Below the pieces are notes generated by a model. The model did no database searches. It had not been told where the DNA came from and saw only the letters and a program-made list of their open reading frames with translations. The position numbers and the translations under genes are program-made. A stretch of DNA of 64,000 bases from Kiloniellaceae bacterium (GTDB lineage Bacteria > Pseudomonadota > Alphaproteobacteria > Kiloniellales > J153): positions 183,106 to 247,105 of the forward strand of contig JAJFGJ010000036.1 of the NCBI GenBank assembly GCA_021776175.1, in the 5' to 3' direction. Of this stretch, positions 44,144-51,199 are shown one piece after another (the first letter of the stretch is position 1; each line of letters begins with the position of its first letter).

Positions 44144-44185
44144 GACTATCCTAGGTAATACCTTGTGGCGTTACCTGGAATAGTC
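44144..44185 (-). terminator. long imperfect inverted repeat after the AhpD-like gene
   Basis: GACTATCCTAGGTAA (44144-44158) and TTACCTGGAATAGTC (44171-44185) pair at 13 of 15 positions around a 12-nt loop, beginning 25 nt past the stop of the minus-strand AhpD-like gene. The absence of a T-run makes a classical terminator uncertain; it could also be an operator. Confidence 0.4.
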
Positions 44186-44209
44186 CCAATATAATTTCGT
44201 TCCAGATAC

Positions 44210-44620
44210 TTAGGATTTACGCGCGGCCCGGAAAATTCTTTCGTCCACCTCGACTTTATAGGCTTCGACCAGGGCGTTGGTCTCGCTCGCCATGCCGACT
44301 ATGGCGCGCAACTCGTGCAGCATCTCGTCGCTCATCCCCGCCTTGCGCGCGGCGGCGGTGTGGGAATTGATGCAGTAGTCGCAGGTGTTGGCCATGCTGA
44401 CGGCAAGATAAAGCATCTCCTTGACCAGCGGGTCCAGGGCGCCCGGCGCCATGACCTGCTTCAGGCTTTCCCAGGTTCGCTTCAAGGTTGGGGGATGCTG
44501 GGCCAAGGCCTTCCAGAAATTATTGATCCAGTCGACGCCCCGGCTCTCCATGATGTCGTCGTACACCGCACGCACCTCCGGGCAAGCCTCTTCGTATTCC
44601 ACAAACCGGCTGATGGGCAT
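44210..44620 (-). CDS. carboxymuconolactone decarboxylase / AhpD-like protein
   Basis: 136-residue helical CMD-family protein. The AhpD-like active site is visible as NTCDYCINSHTAAARKAGMS (CxxC with downstream His), preceded by KEMLYLAVSMA. Such proteins act as alkylhydroperoxidase-type disulfide reductases or related decarboxylases. Isolated, with its own start (MPISRFVEYEEACPEV), divergent from the class V aminotransferase gene. Confidence 0.88.
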   Translation of the reverse strand: MPISRFVEYEEACPEVRAVYDDIMESRGVDWINNFWKALAQHPPTLKRTWESLKQVMAPGALDPLVKEMLYLAVSMANTCDYCINSHTAAARKAGMSDEMLHELRAIVGMASETNALVEAYKVEVDERIFRAARKS

Positions 44621-44837
44621 CTTGGGCGCGCTCCTCTTTCATGGGTATGAATCCTGGCGCCCAAGAAACCACGTTAGCGCGCCCGGCACCATGGTACGCC
44701 GGCGCCGCCGGCGCCATGGCATGTTGGCGCTCCCAGCGCCATGGCCGGGTCCGTTTAGTGCTTCGCCTATTGCGTCCAAGGCCGGCATGATCCAGCATCC
44801 GATTTCGCCCCCGCGCCCCAATCGATAGGAGGAAATC

Positions 44838-45983
44838 ATGGCTGGACTGCTTCCCAACGTCGATCCCGATGGGCTTTTGGAATATTCCGTCGTGTTCACG
44901 GATCGCTCGCTCAATCATATGTCGGGCACATTCCAGCAGGCGATGAGGGATATCTCCAGCACCCTCAAACAAGTCTACAACGCCGCCGCCATGGCCGTGG
45001 TTCCCGGCGGCGGCACCTACGCCATGGAGGCGGTGGCGCGCCAGTTCGCCCATGACAAGTCATGCCTGGTTCTTCGCAATGGCTGGTTCAGTTTCCGCTG
45101 GAGCCAAATTTTCGATGCCGGAAGCATTCCCGCGCGAACCATTGTCCTGAAGGCGGCCCCCGTCGACGATGGCCGCCATGCCGCCTATGCCCCGGCGCCC
45201 ATCGAGACCGTGGTGGCGGCCATACACGCGGAAAAACCGGATTTTGTGTTCGCGCCCCATGTCGAAACCTCGTCCGGGATCATCCTGCCCCATGATTATT
45301 TGCGCGCCATTGGCGTGGCCGCGCACGAGGCCGGCGCCCTCTTCGTTCTCGATTGCATCGCGTCGGGCACCATATGGGTCGACATGGTGGAAGCCGGCGT
45401 CGATGTCCTAATCAGCGCCCCGCAAAAGGGCTGGAGCGCCTCGCCGTGCAGCGGCCTTGTCATGTTGAGCGAAGCCGCGCGGGCAAGGGTCAAGTCGACC
45501 GCCAGCACCAGCTTCGCCTGCGATCTGGGAAAGTGGCTGCAGATCATGGAGGCCTATGAGAACGGCGGCCATGCCTATCACGCGACCATGCCGACCGATG
45601 CCCTGGTCAAATTCCGCGACACCATGAAGGAGACGCATGACTACGGCTTCGACAAAGTGCGCGGCGAGCAGCAGGAACTGGGCGATAAGGTCCGCGCCTT
45701 GTTGGCGAGAAAGGGATTCAAGAGCCTGGCCGCCAAAGGCTTCGAAGCGCCGGGAGTCGTGGTCTGTCATACCGACGACGCCGAGATTCAAAACGGCAAG
45801 AAATTCCTGGCCCAAGGCATGCAAATCGCCGCCGGCGTGCCACTGAAATGCGGCGAGCCGGAAGATTTCCGAACCTTCCGGCTGGGATTGTTTGGCCTCG
45901 ACAAGCTGCACAATATCGATCGGACCGTCGAGAACCTGGACAGGGCGCTGAGTGGCGTTATCGGCGGCACCAATATCCGGTAA
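44838..45983 (+). CDS. class V aminotransferase (alanine-glyoxylate/serine-pyruvate type)
   Basis: 381-residue fold-type I PLP enzyme. The PLP lysine is in DVLISAPQKGWSASPCSGLV; upstream VVPGGGTYAMEAVARQFA and FVLDCIASGTIWVDMVEAGV (Asp contacting the pyridine nitrogen) fit the class V family, and the C-terminal FRTFRLGLFGLDKLHNIDRT is typical of AGXT-like members. Strong ribosome-binding site GATAGGAGGAAATC. It probably transaminates a small 2-oxo acid such as glyoxylate; the amino donor is not evident. Standalone gene. Confidence 0.85.
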   Translation: MAGLLPNVDPDGLLEYSVVFTDRSLNHMSGTFQQAMRDISSTLKQVYNAAAMAVVPGGGTYAMEAVARQFAHDKSCLVLRNGWFSFRWSQIFDAGSIPARTIVLKAAPVDDGRHAAYAPAPIETVVAAIHAEKPDFVFAPHVETSSGIILPHDYLRAIGVAAHEAGALFVLDCIASGTIWVDMVEAGVDVLISAPQKGWSASPCSGLVMLSEAARARVKSTASTSFACDLGKWLQIMEAYENGGHAYHATMPTDALVKFRDTMKETHDYGFDKVRGEQQELGDKVRALLARKGFKSLAAKGFEAPGVVVCHTDDAEIQNGKKFLAQGMQIAAGVPLKCGEPEDFRTFRLGLFGLDKLHNIDRTVENLDRALSGVIGGTNIR

Positions 45984-46041
45984 TTGCAAACGACGGGGAA
46001 GCGGTTACTTCCAACATTAGACGGCTCAGCGGAGATCGGGG

Positions 46042-46530
46042 ATGGCCCAGAACGAAGACCCGTACTGGAGGCTCCGGCCTCCGCCCCCAACGCCTAGCGA
46101 CGATATTTGCTCCTGCTCTGGCTCCCCGCCGATCATGTTGCAAGCCCACCTCTCGTCGAATCCAATCTCTTGCATCACTTGTAACCTCGAGGTTCCTCCG
46201 GAGCGTATTGGCTTCTCGGAGCCGCTTTGCGAGTGGCTCGCCTACTGGCAGCAATTCCATGATTGCTTTTTCCTGCTCTGGCTAGACTCGGGCGAGTTCG
46301 AATCCTGGGCAAAGGCCCAGCTCGAAGATCCGGAAAGCCCGGTTAACAAACAAGGGCTCGAGTTGGTGTCGGACCTCAACAGCCTTCGCCGTGCGTACTA
46401 CTGGTTGTTCCAGGATACGGATGTCAAAGACTTCCAGCCGCTATCGCGGTGCCCGGTCTGTCAGGGTGAACTCTCCGAGCAGCACGGGCGCAACACTTGC
46501 GAACAGTGCTCGATCGTTATCGGCGATTAG
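46042..46530 (+). CDS. cysteine-rich hypothetical protein with zinc-ribbon-like ends
   Basis: 162-residue protein with CSCS (about 23-26), CITC (44-47), CPVC (about 137-140) and CEQC (about 153-156). The last two pairs, SRCPVCQGELSEQHGRNTCE, look like a zinc ribbon; the middle is helical and aromatic (CEWLAYWQQFHDCFFLLWLD). ATG follows GCGGAGATCGGGG. I do not recognise the family firmly. It sits between the aminotransferase and the convergent phaB. Confidence 0.6.
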   Translation: MAQNEDPYWRLRPPPPTPSDDICSCSGSPPIMLQAHLSSNPISCITCNLEVPPERIGFSEPLCEWLAYWQQFHDCFFLLWLDSGEFESWAKAQLEDPESPVNKQGLELVSDLNSLRRAYYWLFQDTDVKDFQPLSRCPVCQGELSEQHGRNTCEQCSIVIGD

Positions 46531-46609
46531 GGAGTGCGCCGCCCAACAAGTTGCTGAAGCTGATGGCCACGGTTTAGTTAGAAAGACGACGTGAAACACT
46601 CCCGCGCCG

Positions 46610-47335
46610 TCACGCCATGTATTGGCCGCCGTTGGCGGTTAGGGTCGAGCCGGTGATGAAGCCCGCCTCGTCGCTGGCCAGGAAGGTCACGCAGCGCGCG
46701 ATCTCCTCGGGCTCGCCTAAACGCCCGACGGGTATATGCGGCAGGATCTTGGTCTTGAGGACTTCCTCGGGCACCGCCTTGACCATCTCGGTCGCGATGT
46801 AGCCGGGGGCGATGGCGTTGACCGTGATGCCCTTGAAGGCGTTCTCCTGCGCCAGGGCCTTGGTGAAACCGATCAGGCCGGCCTTGGCGGCGGAATAATT
46901 GCTTTGCCCCATCTGGCCTTTCTGGCCGTTGATGGAGGAGATCGACACGATCCGCCCGAAGCCGCGCCCACGCATGCCTTCGATCACGTTGCGGGTCATG
47001 TTGAAAACCGAATCCAGGTTGGTCGAGATAACCGCACGCCAGGCTTCGGCTTCCATGCGATGGCACATGGCGTCGCGGGTGATCCCGGCGTTGTTGACCA
47101 AGACCTCGATCGGCCCAAGCTCAGCCTCGACCCGCGCGATGCCGGACTTGCAGGCCGCGAAATCGCCGACATCCCATTTGAACACGGCGATGCCGGATTG
47201 CTCCTTGAACGCGGCGGCGGCTTCGTCGTTGCCGCCATAGCTCGCCGCCACCTTGTAGCCGGCATCTTTCAGACTTATGGAAATCGCGGCGCCGATCCCT
47301 CGGGTGCCGCCGGTCACAATCGCCACACGCGCCAT
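46610..47335 (-). CDS. phaB: acetoacetyl-CoA reductase
   Basis: 241-residue short-chain dehydrogenase making (R)-3-hydroxybutyryl-CoA with NADPH for PHB synthesis. Rossmann motif VTGGTRGIGAAIS, NNAG in VLVNNAGITRD, catalytic Ser in IVSISSINGQKGQMG and YxxxK in SNYSAAKAGLIGF. C-terminus ITGSTLTANGGQYMA is characteristic of PhaB. GGAGGATC precedes the start. Downstream of phaA (211 nt gap with a strong hairpin). Confidence 0.95.
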   Translation of the reverse strand: MARVAIVTGGTRGIGAAISISLKDAGYKVAASYGGNDEAAAAFKEQSGIAVFKWDVGDFAACKSGIARVEAELGPIEVLVNNAGITRDAMCHRMEAEAWRAVISTNLDSVFNMTRNVIEGMRGRGFGRIVSISSINGQKGQMGQSNYSAAKAGLIGFTKALAQENAFKGITVNAIAPGYIATEMVKAVPEEVLKTKILPHIPVGRLGEPEEIARCVTFLASDEAGFITGSTLTANGGQYMA

Positions 47336-47459
47336 GATTAAGATCCTCCCATATTTTATTGGCTCCGCCGCGCACCCACGGCCAAGCGTGTTCTTACTAA
47401 CAATAGACTATTGCGCGGCCAAAAACCTTGAGAAAGATGAGGCGCGCTTATGGGCGCCA

Positions 47460-47493
47460 CTCCCCCTCCCGCCGCAGCCGGAGGGAGGGGGAG
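47460..47493 (-). terminator. strong hairpin between phaA and phaB
   Basis: CTCCCCCTCCC (47460-47470) and GGGAGGGGGAG (47483-47493) form a perfect 11-bp stem with a 12-nt loop that itself can pair (GCC/GGC). No T-run follows. It probably modulates phaB expression relative to phaA, or is a dispersed repeat copy. Confidence 0.5.
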
Positions 47494-47546
47494 GTAAACG
47501 CCGTGGCCCCTTAGATCGGGAAAGAGCGTTTCCGGCTTAGGCGGCC

Positions 47547-48722
47547 CTAGCCGCGCTCCAAGCACATAGCTATGCCCATGCCGCCGCCGATGCACAGGGT
47601 GGCCAAGCCCTTCTTGGCGTCGCGGCGCACCATTTCGTGCAACAGGGTGTTCAGGATGCGCGCGCCCGAGGCGCCGATGGGGTGACCCAGGGCAATGGCG
47701 CCGCCGTTGACATTGACCTTGGCCGGATCCCAGCCGAGGTCCTTGTTCACCGCCAAGGCCTGGGCGGCGAAGGCTTCGTTGGCTTCCACCAGGTCGAGGT
47801 CATCGACGCTCCAGCCCGCCATCTCCAGTGCCTTGCGACTGGCCGGAATCGGGCCGGTGCCCATGATTGCCGGATCGACACCGACCGTGGCCCAGGAGAC
47901 GATACGCGCGAGCGGTGTAACCCCGCGCTTGGCCGCTTCCTCGGCGCTCATCAACACCACCGCCGCGGCGCCGTCGTTGATGCCGCTGGCATTTCCCGCA
48001 GTCACCGTGCCTTCCTTATCGAAGGCCGCGCGCAGGCCCGACAGGCTCTCGGCCGTGGTGCCGTGCTTGGGATATTCGTCGGTATCGATCACGGTATCGC
48101 CCCGGCGGCCCTTGATGGTCACGGGCACGATCTCGTCCTTGAAGACGCCGGCCTTTTGGGCCGCCTCGGCCTTTTGTTGCGAGGCGGCGGCGAAAGCGTC
48201 CTGTTCCTCGCGCGTGAGCTGCCATTTGCGGGCCACGTTTTCCGCCGTGTTGCCCATGTGATAACCATTGATGGCGCACCACAGGCCGTCCTTGATCATG
48301 GAATCGATGAAATTCAGATCGCCCATTTTCTTGCCGTTGCGCAGGTGCGCGACGTGCGGGGCCTGGCTCATGCTCTCTTGCCCGCCGGCGACGACGATGC
48401 CGGCATCGCCGACCTTGATCGCCTGAAAGCCGAGCGCCACCGCGCGCAGGCCGGAGCCGCAAAGCTGATTGATCTGGTAGGCCGTCTTGTCGGCCGGGAT
48501 CCCCGCGTCAAGTGCCGCCTGGCGGGCCGGATTCTGACCCGCGCCGGCGGTCAGGATCTGACCCAGAATAGCCTCGTCGACCTCGTTGGGATCGACCTTG
48601 GCGCGCTTCATGGCCTCGGTCATGGCAACAGTGCCCAGATAGGACGCGGCAACCTTGGACAGCGCCCCGTTGAACGCCCCGACCGGGGTCCGCGCGGCGC
48701 CCGCGATAACTACTTCAGTCAT
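47547..48722 (-). CDS. phaA: acetyl-CoA C-acetyltransferase (beta-ketothiolase)
   Basis: 391-residue thiolase condensing two acetyl-CoA to acetoacetyl-CoA, first step to PHB. Active-site Cys in [15 protein letters not shown] (about residue 88), His in [17 protein letters not shown] and second Cys in [18 protein letters not shown]-terminal [17 protein letters not shown] is standard. A PhaR-like box lies 18-33 nt upstream of the start, in the promoter or leader. Confidence 0.96.
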   Translation of the reverse strand: MTEVVIAGAARTPVGAFNGALSKVAASYLGTVAMTEAMKRAKVDPNEVDEAILGQILTAGAGQNPARQAALDAGIPADKTAYQINQLCGSGLRAVALGFQAIKVGDAGIVVAGGQESMSQAPHVAHLRNGKKMGDLNFIDSMIKDGLWCAINGYHMGNTAENVARKWQLTREEQDAFAAASQQKAEAAQKAGVFKDEIVPVTIKGRRGDTVIDTDEYPKHGTTAESLSGLRAAFDKEGTVTAGNASGINDGAAAVVLMSAEEAAKRGVTPLARIVSWATVGVDPAIMGTGPIPASRKALEMAGWSVDDLDLVEANEAFAAQALAVNKDLGWDPAKVNVNGGAIALGHPIGASGARILNTLLHEMVRRDAKKGLATLCIGGGMGIAMCLERG

Positions 48723-48739
48723 GTTTCGTCTCCTCCCTT

Positions 48740-48755
48740 TTGCTGCACTGCAACA
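48740..48755 (-). promoter_or_regulatory. PhaR-like operator upstream of phaA
   Basis: TTGCTGCACTGCAACA; on the minus strand TGTTGCAGTGCAGCAA, sharing TGTTGCAGYGCA with the phasin box at 12148. It lies 18-33 nt before the phaA start. A matching site in two loci 36 kb apart supports one regulator, most simply the PhaR encoded at 50.5 kb. Confidence 0.5.
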
Positions 48756-48809
48756 TTTCTTGCTATATAGACGCCTACGGCCCTTTCACGCAAGGCCAAT
48801 AGTTAATTT

Positions 48810-50081
48810 TTACCCTCTTGGCGAACCTTGAGCCAGGAGCCATTCGGCCAGGGGCGACCAGATACGCGCCTTGGCGCCGCCACTGACGATCATGCCAATG
48901 TGACCGATGGTGGGTTCGAGCTGCGTGGCTCCGGGGATGGCGGTGCCCAGGGCCGCGGCCGAGGCAGGCGGCACGATGCGATCCTGCGCCGGCACCACGT
49001 TCAGGCACGCCATGTCGAGCGCCCCTGGATCGACGGCGCGCCCGGCGACTCGCCAGCGCCCGGCCGCTGGCGTGTTCTCGCCGTACCAGCCCTGCAGGCA
49101 TTCGCGCGCGACCGGCGCGGTCAAGGGGACCCCGTCGTTGATCCAATCCTCCAGGGCGACGAACAGCTTGGCCTTGCGGCCGTCCGGGTCGAGCCGGGAA
49201 AACTTGATGAATTTGCGCGCGACCAGCAGCGGATCGAGGGTGGCGAACAGGGCTTGGATGGCGTCCACCGGCATCTCGCCCAAGCAGTCCAGGGCCGGGG
49301 AGAGCGCGGCCGCGCTAGCCACCGCCGCCGTGGCCTTGTGATCCGGGTCGGCATGAAAGTCCCAGGGCGTCGCGAGCATGGCCAAGCCCGCGAGATCCTC
49401 CTGGCGCCGCAAGGCGAGGGCCAGCGCCAGTAAGCCGCCCATGCAGTATCCCACAACGATGGGCCGCGCTCCTCCTTGGGGGCGCGCCGCGCGCATGGCA
49501 TCCAAGGCGCCTTCCAGCCGCCCGGCGATATAGTCGGTCAGCGTGAAGCCGCGCTCTTCCGGGCCGGGCCGGCCCCAGTCGACCAGGTAGGGCCGCAGCC
49601 CCTGCCCGGCCAGCCAGCGCAGCAGGCTGGTCTCGGCATCCAGATCCAAGATATAGGCCCGGTTGACCAGGGAGGGTACGACCAGGATCGGCACTTCGGC
49701 CTTGGATGTTGCGCCTCCCGCAATGGCGCCGTAGTCAAGCAAGCGGGTCGCGCCCTCGGACCAGATAGCGGCCGCGGGCGGCAGATCGCGCGCATAAGGA
49801 TGGCGGCGGTAGGCCAGGATGCCATCGAGTAAGGCCATGGCCCGGCGCCACGCTTGGGCGTTGAGAGCTTCGGCGAAGCCCTCAGCTTCGCTTGCGGCGA
49901 TTGCTTGCCTTAGCTTTTCCGCCTGAGTCCCGAGGTCCCCCCTCCAAGCGGCCGAGCCTTGCTTCAAGAGCGGCAAGGCGCCGAGCGATGTGGTCCAGGT
50001 CAGCGCCGCCGCCGTCAGGTGCAGAGGCAGCGGCCGGGGCCCCAGCCGGGGGGGCGGCGTTATTTTCCGTACTTCGGTCAT
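48810..50081 (-). CDS. phaC: polyhydroxyalkanoate synthase, class III-like PhaC
   Basis: 423-residue alpha/beta-hydrolase-fold synthase polymerising hydroxyacyl-CoA. Lipase-like box GYCMGG with nucleophile C213, catalytic Asp in VVPAQDRIVPP and His in PTIGHIGMI. The N-terminus GPRPLPLHLTAAALTWTTSL and LLKQGSAAWRGDLG looks like that of related alphaproteobacterial synthases, so I keep ATG 50081 although this makes the first 200 nt overlap the upstream phaE-like gene in another frame. A shorter start at 49838 would lose this region. Acts with the phaE-like product. Confidence 0.85.
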   Translation of the reverse strand: MTEVRKITPPPRLGPRPLPLHLTAAALTWTTSLGALPLLKQGSAAWRGDLGTQAEKLRQAIAASEAEGFAEALNAQAWRRAMALLDGILAYRRHPYARDLPPAAAIWSEGATRLLDYGAIAGGATSKAEVPILVVPSLVNRAYILDLDAETSLLRWLAGQGLRPYLVDWGRPGPEERGFTLTDYIAGRLEGALDAMRAARPQGGARPIVVGYCMGGLLALALALRRQEDLAGLAMLATPWDFHADPDHKATAAVASAAALSPALDCLGEMPVDAIQALFATLDPLLVARKFIKFSRLDPDGRKAKLFVALEDWINDGVPLTAPVARECLQGWYGENTPAAGRWRVAGRAVDPGALDMACLNVVPAQDRIVPPASAAALGTAIPGATQLEPTIGHIGMIVSGGAKARIWSPLAEWLLAQGSPRG

Positions 50082-50358
50082 CGGCCTTTTGCTCCGGCCC
50101 CGAGTTTCCCTGGGAGTTTCCCTGGGAGTTTCCCTGGGTATTTCCTTGGGGCGATACCGCCCCCGCCATCATGGCCTGCCAGGCCGCCAGGGGCGAGGCG
50201 CCGCCCATGGCCGGCCCAGCGGCCAGCCCAAAAACATTTTTAAAGGCAGCCGCGAAATCCGCGTCCATGGCCATCGCCGTGACCTGATCTTGCCACAGGT
50301 CCAGATACCTTTCCGCCAGGGCCTCAAGATCAGCCTTATCCGGCATTTCGTCTGTCAT
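49882..50358 (-). CDS. PhaE-like / PHA-synthase-associated protein
   Basis: 158-residue protein: a helical N-terminus (DLEALAERYLDLWQDQVTAM, FAAAFKNVFGLAAGP, PLAAWQAMMAGAV), a low-complexity linker with four QGN(S/T) repeats encoded by 12-nt repeats, and a C-terminal coiled coil (DHIARRLAALEARLGRLEGG) with a basic tail. This layout resembles the PhaE-type partner of class III synthases. Its last 200 nt overlap phaC. Divergent from phaR. Confidence 0.65.
   Translation of the reverse strand: MTDEMPDKADLEALAERYLDLWQDQVTAMAMDADFAAAFKNVFGLAAGPAMGGASPLAAWQAMMAGAVSPQGNTQGNSQGNSQGNSGPEQKADDRSTENNAAPPAGAPAAASAPDGGGADLDHIARRLAALEARLGRLEGGPRDSGGKAKASNRRKRS
50102..50149. repeat. 12-nt tandem repeats inside the phaE-like gene
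   Basis: Three GAGTTTCCCTGG units followed by the variant GTATTTCCTTGG on the plus strand, encoding QGNT-QGNS-QGNS-QGNS on the minus strand. In-frame slippage here would change linker length without disrupting the reading frame. Confidence 0.8.
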
Positions 50359-50457
50359 CCTATATCAAATCCCGGCGATATCGGTCTTGGGCGCGAAGTA
50401 TAGTCAGGGCCCCCGCGCAAGGCCAGGATCGAGGCAGGCACTATTCATTGACAGGGC

Positions 50458-50473
50458 TTGCCGCATCGCAGCA
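50458..50473 (+). promoter_or_regulatory. diverged PhaR-like box in the phaE-phaR promoter region
   Basis: TTGCCGCATCGCAGCA matches the phaA box TTGCTGCACTGCAACA at 12 of 16 positions. Lies about 80 nt before the phaR start and 100 nt before the divergent phaE-like start, where PhaR would be expected to autoregulate and repress. Confidence 0.35.
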
Positions 50474-50550
50474 TTATGGCGGCTGTGCACCAAGCGTGAA
50501 CGACACGGGCCAAGGTCCTGAACGGACAGCACTTCGGAAAGGTGCGAGAC

Positions 50551-51174
50551 GTGGCAGCGAAAAGAACGGCCGACGACAACGGTCCGATCACGATCAAGAA
50601 ATACGCCAACCGGCGGCTCTACAATACTGCGACCAGCAGTTACGTGACTCTGGATCATCTGTGCCAAATGGTGCAGGAAGGCGTTGATTTCGTGGTCTAC
50701 GACGCCAAGACCAGCGAGGATATCACCCGTAGCGTGCTGACCCAGATCATTGTCGAGGAAGAAGCCAAGGGACAGAACCTGCTGCCGATCAAATTCCTGC
50801 GGCAGTTGATCGGCTTTTACGGCGATTCCATGCAATGGATGGTGCCCAGCTACCTCGACCACATGATGGAAGGTTTCACGACCAACCAGGATCGCATGCG
50901 CAAATCGATGGAAGATGCCTTCGGAGGCATGTTCCCCTTCAACAATCTGGAAGAGATGAGTAAGAAGAATATGGCGTTGTTCGAGAACGCGGTAAAAGTA
51001 TTCTCACCGTTTCAGACCGACGCCAAACCAGGGCCCGGGACAGGGGCTCCGAATAGCGGCCTGCCAGCGGCCGAAAGCAGCACTGATTCCTTAGATACGC
51101 TGAAAAAACAGGTCGACCTCCTGCAAAAGCAGCTCGACACCATCTCCAAGGTGGATCGCAAGCGCGAAAGCTAG
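50551..51174 (+). CDS. phaR: polyhydroxyalkanoate synthesis repressor PhaR
   Basis: 207-residue DNA- and PHB-binding repressor. ITIKKYANRRLYNTATSSYV is the family's signature N-terminal DNA-binding region, followed by QEGVDFVVYDAKTSEDITRS and VLTQIIVEEEAKGQNLLPIK; the C-terminus ends in a coiled coil (LKKQVDLLQKQLDTISKVD). PhaR represses phasin and itself until PHB granules titrate it. I choose GTG 50551, seven bases after GGAAAGG; GTG 50542 is the alternative. Divergent from phaE-like/phaC. Confidence 0.93.
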   Translation: MAAKRTADDNGPITIKKYANRRLYNTATSSYVTLDHLCQMVQEGVDFVVYDAKTSEDITRSVLTQIIVEEEAKGQNLLPIKFLRQLIGFYGDSMQWMVPSYLDHMMEGFTTNQDRMRKSMEDAFGGMFPFNNLEEMSKKNMALFENAVKVFSPFQTDAKPGPGTGAPNSGLPAAESSTDSLDTLKKQVDLLQKQLDTISKVDRKRES

Positions 51175-51199
51175 TGCGGTGGAACAATGAGTAGCCGCT

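Larger units (their letters stand above)
43744..44209. other. long intergenic region upstream of the TAXI-TRAP operon
   Basis: About 465 nt with no convincing gene. It carries tandem 23-bp repeats (43858-43903), a relatively AT-rich middle (44040-44140) and an imperfect inverted repeat next to the AhpD-like stop. The TRAP operon promoter should lie here. Short minus-strand frames over the repeats (60-84 codons) are repeat artefacts. Confidence 0.6.
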
